64,000 bases of DNA from positions 1-64,000 of the forward strand of contig NW_024468260.1 in assembly GCF_002104995.1 (NCBI RefSeq), in the 5' to 3' direction. Origin of the DNA: Linderina pennispora (lineage: Eukaryota > Kickxellomycota > Kickxellomycetes > Kickxellales > Kickxellaceae). Below the pieces are notes generated by a model. The model was not told the origin of the DNA. It was given only the letters and a program-made list of their open reading frames with translations, and did not search any database. Made by a program: the position numbers and the translations under genes. Shown here piece after piece: positions 9,432-17,425 of this stretch (position 1 is the stretch's first letter; the number at the start of each line of letters is the position of its first letter).

Positions 9432-10623
9432 TCAGCGCCGCGTGGCCGTCGCCGCATAGTGGCTGGGCGAGTCGTGGTACAGGCACTTGTACATGTATGC
9501 CTCGGCCAGCAGCAGCTCAATGTCCTGCGTGGTCCAAGCGGCAGTGGGCGGGTTCTGCAGAAACAGAATGGCTTTCTGGAAGTCGAGCTGCATCAGCTCG
9601 GCGGCCCAGCGCAGCAGGAAAGCTGCGCAGACGTAGATGTGGAAGGTCGAGAAGCCGTCGGGCTCGGCCAGGTACGTGTCCCACATGCGCACGGTGTTGG
9701 CCAGGCTGACCTCGCGCATCAGCAGGCAGTTGATCCACCGGAATGCAAACTGGATGAACTCTATGCCCTCGGCGCTGAGATGGTCGGCCAGTGGCCGGTT
9801 GATGCGCGACACCAGCTCGCGCAGCTTGACCACCTGCCGCTGGATGCCCGGCTGTGCATGCGTGTAGTTGTCCTGGATTCCGTCCAGCAGCCGCGTCAGG
9901 CACCAGAACGCGTCGGCCTCGGTCTCAGCCAGCGCCTGGTCCGAGACACTGTCAACTTCTGCCTCGCCCAGGAACACGCAGTAGAACGGCGTCAGCAGGT
10001 CGTTGATGCCCTGCACGTAGCCGCTAGCCGGGTGCCGCACCGCCCAGCAGTACAGCGCGCGCTCCAGGCTGCGCTGCACGCGCACGTGCTGGATCACCGG
10101 CGAATCAGGCCGCGTGCGTGGCACGTCGATGCGGATCTGGTGCCACACCTGCCGGTCCAGCGACGCCTCGCCGCGCTGGAACGTCTGCGCGGTCCAGTCC
10201 GCATACTCCTTGCGTTTGCGAGCCACTGTGGCTGCGCGACGGCTGCCGTTCAGCGGCAGGTATCCCATAAGCAGCTGCCATGCTGTGCGCCGGTGCCTGG
10301 ACGGGATGCCCTTCCAGCTGAGCTTCTTGAGCTGCTCCAGGTCCACGTGCGGCGACGACAGCAGTGCCTGGAACTTGTCCTCCAGCGTGCTGGAGACTGG
10401 TGGCGAGGGAGGCCCTGCTGCTGCTAGCGGGTTGAGGTCGGCTGTGCGTGGCTCTGGCTCTGTTGCCGGCTCTGCTGCTGGTTCTGGTGCCGCTGCTGGC
10501 TGCTGCTTGGCTTTGGGCGCCAGGTCGGCGGCGGTGTCCGTGTGCGCTGTGCTGCTGTATACGAGCTCCACCCTAGAACTCAATGCCTGTCAGCTGTCCT
10601 TTGCTCTGGCTTGCGTTGTCCAT
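9432..10623 (-). CDS. GYP1: TBC-domain Rab GTPase-activating protein, Gyp1/TBC1D22 type
   Basis: Accelerates GTP hydrolysis on Rab proteins; Gyp1 relatives act at the Golgi. After an Ala/Pro/Glu-rich N-terminus the TBC domain starts at about KLSWKGIPSRHRRTAWQLL. The arginine finger is in QIRIDVPRTRP and the glutamine finger in SGYVQGINDLLTP; GIEFIQFAFRWINCLLMRE and VRMWDTYLAE are later TBC blocks. The long frame has no ATG before the domain. A short ATG frame at 10623 (MDNASQSKGQLTGIEF) lies one base out of phase and runs straight into it near 10576, so I place the start at 10623 with a one-base insertion. A very short intron is less likely. Convergent with the CoA kinase gene. Confidence 0.9.
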
Positions 10624-10976
10624 ACGCTACTCCCCATGGTGCATGCTGTGCTTTTGTTTCTTTTTACCTGGACGGCGTGAATGCAGGCGTGCGCTTCCAA
10701 AAGGACGACTGTCGGACGTTGGACGAGGCCATTGCGAAGGATAATGCAAGCTACTGTAAGGTACGCTGGAAATTCAAGAAAACGCGGGCATAGCTGGAGC
10801 GAAGAAAAGCAAGGCTGCCGCCAGCCGTGGCCCCTCTTGCCTGCACAGTCCCTGCCCGATAATCGCTGTCGAGGCCACTCGTGGCACTTTCCTGCTCGCA
10901 ATCGCTTCCCCCCACCTGCACGCGCTTCTCTGCAGCGCTTTTGCATTTTCCCTAATTACCCTGCGATTTCTTCTGA
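10624..10976. other. Divergent promoter region, GYP1-like / EMC4
   Basis: About 350 bp between divergently transcribed genes. Pyrimidine-rich tracts increase toward the EMC4 start. Small ORFs crossing it (10542-10793, 10681-10980) have no conserved motif and are considered chance. Confidence 0.4.
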
Positions 10977-11510
10977 ATGATGAGCAAGACTACAAAGACG
11001 TACGTGGACATTTCGCCGCTGCTGAGCAAGGGCCGGCCCAACCGCTTCGTCAAGGACCCGTACGGCTTCGACGCAGCCATCGCCGCCGGCAGCTCCGTGT
11101 CGTCGGGCGCGCGCAATGCCTCCGACTCCATTGAGCTGGAGCTGCGCGCAAAGAAGGCCTGGGAGGTGGCACTGGCGCCGGGCAAGACGCTGCCCATGCA
11201 GATGTTCATGGCGTGGATGTCGGGCAGCGGCGTCTCGATCTTCAGCATCATCATCATGGGCATGATCTTCATGACGCCGCTAAAGTCCATCATGTCTGTC
11301 AATGCGTCCTTTGCGCCCCTGGAGCGTCTGGGCAAGGGCGGCAATGTCGCTGTTGACCTGAGCATGCAGAAGGCTGCCTTCATTGCTATCAACATCGGTG
11401 GGGTGCTGTTTGGCGTCTACCGTCTCAGCATCATGGGCCTGCTGCCCACCGCTACCTCCGACTGGCTCGCCTTTGTTCCCTTCAAGCACTACCTGGAGCT
11501 GTCTGCATAG
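10977..11510 (+). CDS. EMC4: ER membrane protein complex subunit 4
   Basis: A subunit of the EMC, which inserts tail-anchored and multipass proteins into the ER membrane. At 177 aa it is the usual length. Family signatures are the cytosolic helix ELRAKKAWEVALAPGKTLPM, the first membrane span MFMAWMSGSGVSIFSIII, TPLKSIMSVNASFAPLE, and the C-terminal GLLPTATSDWLAF. Two adjacent ATGs open the frame (10977 and 10980). Intact and intronless. Convergent with the TMEM97-like gene, with about 50 bp between stops. Confidence 0.95.
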   Translation: MMSKTTKTYVDISPLLSKGRPNRFVKDPYGFDAAIAAGSSVSSGARNASDSIELELRAKKAWEVALAPGKTLPMQMFMAWMSGSGVSIFSIIIMGMIFMTPLKSIMSVNASFAPLERLGKGGNVAVDLSMQKAAFIAINIGGVLFGVYRLSIMGLLPTATSDWLAFVPFKHYLELSA

Positions 11511-11562
11511 TCTGCGTCCCTTTATATTTTCGAAAATGAAATAGAGCAAAAGTTGCTATCAC

Positions 11563-12048
11563 TCAGTCGGTCTTTGCCTTGGCTGCCAGGCAGTGCGGCA
11601 GCGACGTCGCCACCATCAGCAGCGGAATCGCCAGATACGGCCCGTACATCATGGCCAGCATCAGCTTCTCGCTCACCGTGCGGTCGGTGATGTTGAATGC
11701 CAGCGTCGCCAGAATAGGCACCATCGTGGTCACTACGTGGGCCCCATACACTGCCAGCCACGGGTGCCGCCGCGGCGACCCCGCCAGCAGCAGCTTTAGC
11801 GCATAGAAGAAGAACGGCAGCTGGAACACTAGCTCGCAGGCAAGGAAGCTGCGGAACCACGTCAGGTCTGTGCGCGTGTCGTCGATCACCATGAACGGGT
11901 CGCGCAGCGTCTGCGTCAGGAACGTGTTGAGCGCCAGCAGTGGCCCGGGCACCAGTGCTCGGGGCAGCAGCGGCATGAGGTCCACAGCCAGCGTGATGGG
12001 GATGTGCGACGCAAAGTACCCAATATAAACCGTGTCCAATGTAGCCAT
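11563..12048 (-). CDS. TMEM97/sigma-2 receptor-like EXPERA-domain membrane protein
   Basis: A 161-residue four-span ER protein. Strong family patterns: YFASHIPITLAVDLMPLLPR at the N-terminus (SHIPITL-D is diagnostic), WFRSFLACELVFQLPFFFY, VVTTMVPILATL and YGPYLAIPLLMV. The EXPERA fold covers TMEM97, EBP and TM6SF proteins. TMEM97 relatives bind sterols and influence cholesterol transport through NPC1 in animals; the role in fungi is not established, so function here is inference. The length and the conserved Asp after SHIPIT favour TMEM97 over EBP. Intact. Confidence 0.88.
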   Translation of the reverse strand: MATLDTVYIGYFASHIPITLAVDLMPLLPRALVPGPLLALNTFLTQTLRDPFMVIDDTRTDLTWFRSFLACELVFQLPFFFYALKLLLAGSPRRHPWLAVYGAHVVTTMVPILATLAFNITDRTVSEKLMLAMMYGPYLAIPLLMVATSLPHCLAAKAKTD

Positions 12049-13329
12049 GCTGGTGTGATGTGTCCCTCCTTTGGACAGTACCGGTGCGCTAATAGCAAAA
12101 AGAGTCGCGATTGATCAAATGCGGCAGTGCCAAAAACACACGCGCCAATATTAAAAACACTGGTGCAGTTCATGCTGCTGCACGGATCGACCAACATATG
12201 GTTCAGCACATATGTTCTCTGGGACAGCCTGTGCGCCAGGCTAATTTGAGGCACCCAGCGCACTATCCGCGCAATCCGTGATGGCGGGCTGATAAACGCC
12301 CGCACAATGCCGCTACATGGTGGCATCTTTGTGTGTGCGCTGTTTTGCACGCTGGCCCCGCGAACAAAAGCCGGCGCTTGCTGTTTGTGTCCTTTGTCGG
12401 TGGAGCTTCTGCCGAAAAGGCCCCTGCGCATGGGAGCAGAAAAGCCAGAGTGGGGGGAGAAAACGTGAGACTCGCCCTCGCAGAAAAACGCAAGGGCTGT
12501 GGCCAGCTATTAATAGGCCGGGCGCGTCTGCTGGGTGGCTCTCGCTGTGCGTCAGGCTCCTTGAAACCCGTCTCTTCCTCCCTCCCACTCGTTTCTGCAC
12601 AGCTGCAGTCTAGCTCCTGCTTGAATTTCTCCTCGCCTAATTTTTTGTTTCTCCATTTTGCGCAAGCAATCTGCAAGCACAAGCCCTTCGGTTCGACCAT
12701 TTCTTAACCTCCCACCTCCATTCCTCACCACCCCACATAGACGTCGTTTTGAGGAGCAGCCGGTACTCTGGGAAGCACTCCGCAACGCCAGCACTCCGCA
12801 ACGCCAGCAGCACCATCGCATACAGGTAAAGTTCGCAATGGCTGCCGTGCGGGGCCTTGCCGCTGTTGTTTAGCCCCTGCCTCTGCAATTCTTTCTCGCC
12901 GACGCCTCCTCCCACGAGTTTCTGTGAATCTTGGGATATATACACAAGCGCTGCACAATAGCCGCGGCCGCTTTGCCTTAAAAAGCCTGAGGTGCATGTT
13001 TACATTTTTGTGTTGTGTTTCGCCACCTGCTGCCCACGGCCCACGCACACCTGCCCGGGTTGTCTCTCCTCCCTCGCACGCCTCGAGCAAAAGCCCATCG
13101 GCACCGCCTCTCGCTCTTCCCCCCAAAAAAATCCCGTACTGGTTCTATTTCTGATCTCGGGCAATCGTCTGTGTGCACCTCTCGGGTCCTTTCTCGCTCG
13201 TTTTTCTTGCGTTCGAGGGGTTTATTTTGTTTGTCTTCCTCTTGCCTATACTGACCCTCTGCTCTGCTGGATTACGGACCTCTATTCCTTTTTATAGGCT
13301 CTCTTTTTCCATCTCCATTTCCATCCACC
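12049..13329. other. 1.3-kb divergent upstream region with pyrimidine-rich leader
   Basis: Lies between the divergent TMEM97-like and Caf120-like genes. From about 13040 to the ATG at 13330 the plus strand is strongly C/T-rich (CTCTTTTTCCATCTCC just before the start), typical of fungal promoters and leaders. A short direct repeat (CCGCAACGCCAGCA type) occurs at 12779-12810. Several ORFs on both strands show no conserved motif. An intron in the 5' UTR cannot be excluded. Confidence 0.4.
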
Positions 13330-16300
13330 ATGTCGGTCCCACCTGCTGCCACCGGATCGGCCAGCGCAGGCGGCCTCGTGCCCGTTGCCAGCATGGCCAC
13401 CTACTTTGACACATTCCGCCAGAAGCTCTACATCCGCGGTATCCTGGGCAAGAAGAACGACCGCTCCGCCGACGGGCGACCATACGGAATGCGCAAGTGG
13501 ACAAGGTGGTACGTTGAGCTGCGCGGCCCCGTTCTGATGTTTTGGAATCTGCTCGACTCCCAGCTGTCTGCCTACCTCGAAGATATCACCGCCATGGTCG
13601 ACGGCCGCGTGCAGCCGGGGTCGCCCGAGTTCGAGCGCACAGTTGCCCACATCAAAAACATCGTGACAAAGCCCAACTTCATCAACATCACCGACGCTGC
13701 CTGCGCCGTCGTCGGCAAGCTCAAGAAGCGCGACAGCGTCTGGACCCTGCATTCGTCGGGCGCCAACCGCTTCTTCATGCAGTCTGTCGACGACCGCGCC
13801 ATGAACGACTGGGTCAGGGCCATGCGTCTGGCCTGCTTCGAGGCCACAAAGCTCTACGAGTTCTACACTGCCGCCCTGGTCAACGAGCGCTATCCTGCCA
13901 TCCTGGCCGACGCACGTCCGACCGAGTACCACGTGCAGGTGCGGTTCTCAGGCACCAACGAGTGGGTGCCGTGCCACATGGTGCTCGATGCAGGCAAGCA
14001 GCCGACCCAGATTGCCTTCTTCTCCGAGGAGAGCCCGGCCCAGCTGGCGCTGATGAAGGCGATCCGAAGCGCCTACTCGGTGTTCCCCGACAGCATCGAC
14101 CTGGTCGACAACGCGGTCATTGCCAAATTCGAGGGCGACTGCGAGATCGACCAGTCGCTGCTTCCCAAGCCCGACGATGCCGAGAGCGACCGGAGCTCGC
14201 TGGCCAGTGCCGCCCGCGCCTGCGGATCCTACGCCCTGGTGATCTTCCAGAACCCAGGCGAGATGGTGTCGGCGCTGGTCGAGACGGCCAGCCAGTACAA
14301 GCTGTATGGCCAGCCCGTGGCCTTCATGCCCGACGTCCTGCCGAGCCGCAGCGACCTGTATCTGCTGTCTGACGACATCGCCAGCAAGTCAGTCGAGATC
14401 ATGGAGCCTGTGACTGCGCGCAGGATGCTCGAGAATCTGGCTACCGAGCGGTGTGCCAAGCCGATGGTGCGCCAGGAGGTCCACCACCAGGCAGCTGAGT
14501 CTAGGTCAGCCTCCACTCTCGGCGCACCGCCTGCCCCGGCTGCTGAGGACACCGCTATTATTGCGCAGCAGCCGCAATCGCCACCGCCTCAGACACGCAT
14601 GCCATGGGACAGCGATGGTGATGACGACGACGACGACGTGCCTGTCAGCAACTATGCCAACGGTAAGAACACACGCGCGCTCAGCGGCAGCACTGCGTAC
14701 CAGGTGCAGCCAGCGCTGACAAAAAATGTCGCCGAGGAGCACCTGCCGAAGCCTGCCGAGCCCCCCGCAGTCGCTGTTGAGGAGACGCCGCAGAAGAAGA
14801 AGCCCTTCAGCTTCCTGCACAAGAGCAGTAAGGACAGCAAAGACAGCAAAGACAGCAACGGCCGCAAGAGCGAGGCCGGAAAGTTCCTGAAGCGCCAGAG
14901 CAAAAAGTCAGAAGACAGCGCCGGGCAGTCGCCGAGCACTACCGATGCGCGCCTGTCGAGCATCTCGGGTGGGTCAAACACCAACACCACAGCCACCACC
15001 ACGAGCGGCCCGGCACCATCGATCCCGACACCTGCGCTGGGCCTGGAGGGCAACCGGGCCTCGTTTGTTGACGAGGCTTCGGAGGCCATCGTTAATCTGA
15101 AGATTGTCGAGTCGCCTCCACCTACGAACCACGCTGAAGGCGAACCAATTGGACGGCAGCTCGTAGAGTCGGACAGCAGCGACTCGGACAGCGATGCACC
15201 GCTGGGCAGCCGTCTGCCCGGGCAGCAGCTTCCTCAGCAGCAGCCGATGATGATGGGGCAGACGATGCCGGGGCAGCAGCCGATGCAATACGGATCAATC
15301 GGATCCAGTGCCACTATGCAGCGGGCCTCAACAGCCATGCCAGCCTTTGGCGGTATGCAGCAGCAGCAGCCAATGATGCCCGGCCAGACCATGCTGCCTG
15401 GACAGGCCATGAACGGAATGCAGATGATGATGGGGCAGGACCCGATGCAGCAGCAGCAGATGATGATGATGCAGCAACAGCAGCAGATGATGGGCGGCGC
15501 CATGCCTATGGGCTTTGCCAATGGCCAGCGGCCGATGACATACATGGATGCGATGGCTGGCGGCGGCGTGTGGGGCGGACAGATGCAGCAGCCGGGCATG
15601 GTCGGTGGCGGTCTCTTGGACGGCGGTGGCGCTGGACCGCTGCTGACGGTCGAGAAGAAGGTCGATCCGATCGAGCGGCCCACAGGACTGGTTGGTGCGA
15701 TTGCCACGCGCGAGCAAATGCGCTCGGAGCAGAAATACCGCGACTCGTCGAGTCTGATGAAGGAGCGCCAAATGCGCCGTAACCAGGCCATGGGCATGAA
15801 CACCATGATCGGCCCTATGGGCCAGCAGCAGCCCGGATCGCGCTTCGGCACGTTCCCGAGCATGTACGGTGGCCAGCCCAACTGGGCCGACGACAACATG
15901 TCGATGATGAGCGGCATGTCGGGCCGTGCGCCATACATGATGCAGGCGCCGTCCATCTCAGCTGAGCAGATTGGCGGTCCGTATATGCGCAATACGTTCT
16001 ACGGCGGCCAGCAGATGGTGCCTCCGCACATGATGGGCGGCAACCAGGCAGGCATGATGATGGGCGGCGGCCATGACGATGACGACGACGACGTGGCTCT
16101 ATCCATCTACACCGGTGCTCCCGGAGCCAGGGCCTCGATGGCCCAGCCCGATGTGCATCCGCTGCGCGCGGCGATGCAGTCGGGCATGTCTGCATCGTCG
16201 CCACACCTGGCAACTCAGCTCGGCGGCGCCAGCCAGGCCCCTCCGCAGCAGCAGCAGTTCCAGCAGTTCCAGCAGTTCCAGCAATTCCAGCAATTCCAGC

Positions 16301-17088
16301 AGTTCCAGCAGCAGCAAACCCCGCCGTTTGCTGGCGACGCCCAGCAGCAGCAGCAGCAGCCAGCAGCGCCGCAGCTCGAGTGCCCGGCTTGGAAACTCGC
16401 TGTCAGCGACCAACATGGCGCCGTTCCACAGCGCCAACTCGCGCCAGTCGCTGGCGTCGTCCCACTCCGGCTCGGGCGGCTCGTCCAGCGGGTCGTCGCC
16501 ACTGTCAATTCAGAACCGGATGCAGGCGGGCACGAGCGGCCGCTGGGCGAAGGAGTCGTCGAATCTGCGCAACCAGACCCGCATCACCGAGTCACAGACC
16601 ATGCCGCGCGGGCGCTCCAGCGGAGCCGTGGCGGCCAGGCACCGGGCAGCACGTCGTCAGTCTACGAGCTGCCTGGCCGGTCAGCCAACGGACGCAAGGC
16701 TGAGCCGGCGGCGGCTGCGCATCGCGGCCCATCGGCCTACAACGGACAGCTTTACGGCGATGACGACGAAGAGGACGAGGAAGAATCGGACGCGGAGACC
16801 GACGAGACCGATGAGGATGACCTGGACAGCGCCACGGCCAGCATCCCCAAGGACGTGCGCCAGTTCTTCGGCGTGTTTGTCGACAAGTGCCTGGACGTCA
16901 AGCCGTACGCATGGCTGTCGTTCGAGACGGCGTTCCGGGCCTACAAGAACTTCTGCTCGCGCAACGGCATGCGCGGCAAGTCGATGGCCAATTCCAGCCA
17001 GTTCCAGGACCTGATGGGAGCAGCCGAGTGGCAGCTGCGCACCAAGGACAATGGCGAGCGCGCCTACTACAACGTGTGCCTGGTGTGA
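13330..17088 (+). CDS. Caf120/Skg3-like PH-domain protein with low-complexity Gln/Met region
   Basis: A 1252-residue frame. Residues ~30-175 form a PH domain of the Caf120/Skg3 type (KLYIRGILGKK, WTRWYVELRGPVLMFW, WTLHSSGANRFFMQ, MNDWVRAMRLACFEATKLYE). A second conserved globular region follows to about residue 380. Caf120 associates with CCR4-NOT in yeast. Then come Ser/Lys, Asp, Gln/Met/Gly (MQQQQ, MMMG) and FQQFQQ repeats, and an acidic stretch. The C-terminal ~85 residues (VRQFFGVFVDKCLDVKPYAW ... MRGKSMANSSQFQDLM) look like a compact winged-helix-type domain. Between about 16370 and 16640 the annotated frame reads as shadow sequence, while the +1 frame gives ordinary Ser-rich protein (LGNSLSATNMAPFHSANSRQ). 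Two compensating single-base changes are therefore likely. Confidence 0.75.
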   Translation: MSVPPAATGSASAGGLVPVASMATYFDTFRQKLYIRGILGKKNDRSADGRPYGMRKWTRWYVELRGPVLMFWNLLDSQLSAYLEDITAMVDGRVQPGSPEFERTVAHIKNIVTKPNFINITDAACAVVGKLKKRDSVWTLHSSGANRFFMQSVDDRAMNDWVRAMRLACFEATKLYEFYTAALVNERYPAILADARPTEYHVQVRFSGTNEWVPCHMVLDAGKQPTQIAFFSEESPAQLALMKAIRSAYSVFPDSIDLVDNAVIAKFEGDCEIDQSLLPKPDDAESDRSSLASAARACGSYALVIFQNPGEMVSALVETASQYKLYGQPVAFMPDVLPSRSDLYLLSDDIASKSVEIMEPVTARRMLENLATERCAKPMVRQEVHHQAAESRSASTLGAPPAPAAEDTAIIAQQPQSPPPQTRMPWDSDGDDDDDDVPVSNYANGKNTRALSGSTAYQVQPALTKNVAEEHLPKPAEPPAVAVEETPQKKKPFSFLHKSSKDSKDSKDSNGRKSEAGKFLKRQSKKSEDSAGQSPSTTDARLSSISGGSNTNTTATTTSGPAPSIPTPALGLEGNRASFVDEASEAIVNLKIVESPPPTNHAEGEPIGRQLVESDSSDSDSDAPLGSRLPGQQLPQQQPMMMGQTMPGQQPMQYGSIGSSATMQRASTAMPAFGGMQQQQPMMPGQTMLPGQAMNGMQMMMGQDPMQQQQMMMMQQQQQMMGGAMPMGFANGQRPMTYMDAMAGGGVWGGQMQQPGMVGGGLLDGGGAGPLLTVEKKVDPIERPTGLVGAIATREQMRSEQKYRDSSSLMKERQMRRNQAMGMNTMIGPMGQQQPGSRFGTFPSMYGGQPNWADDNMSMMSGMSGRAPYMMQAPSISAEQIGGPYMRNTFYGGQQMVPPHMMGGNQAGMMMGGGHDDDDDDVALSIYTGAPGARASMAQPDVHPLRAAMQSGMSASSPHLATQLGGASQAPPQQQQFQQFQQFQQFQQFQQFQQQQTPPFAGDAQQQQQQPAAPQLECPAWKLAVSDQHGAVPQRQLAPVAGVVPLRLGRLVQRVVATVNSEPDAGGHERPLGEGVVESAQPDPHHRVTDHAARALQRSRGGQAPGSTSSVYELPGRSANGRKAEPAAAAHRGPSAYNGQLYGDDDEEDEEESDAETDETDEDDLDSATASIPKDVRQFFGVFVDKCLDVKPYAWLSFETAFRAYKNFCSRNGMRGKSMANSSQFQDLMGAAEWQLRTKDNGERAYYNVCLV

Positions 17089-17425
17089 GTGGAGTTTCGA
17101 GAGCTACTCCGCAAGGGGGCTATTGCAATCCACAGCATTTCTACATACTTTTTAATACACAGCAATATGCAACTGAAGTCCGAGGACCCGATGTGCTGAG
17201 GCGCAAACGCCATATTGCTTGGGCACACGCCTTGGCCGCCTGAACCAGAAATGGCAAGCCATTGATCTTAATCACGGCTCATTCTGTCTCCTGTGATTAC
17301 CCGCTCCAGGTGGCGTTTGGAGAAAGAAAAAAATAGCGTTTTTTCCAGGCCGCCTGTGTTTTGCTTTCTCGCTTCCACTAACCACAGCTGCACTCGCATA
17401 CATTCACAACAAGTAAACAACATTC

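Noticed and set aside
16073-17014. 313-codon plus-strand ORF overlapping the Caf120-like gene
   Set aside because: Mostly poly-Ser shadow of the CAG/CAG-TTC repeats; only its 16370-16640 part looks real, which is better explained by compensating indels in the main gene.
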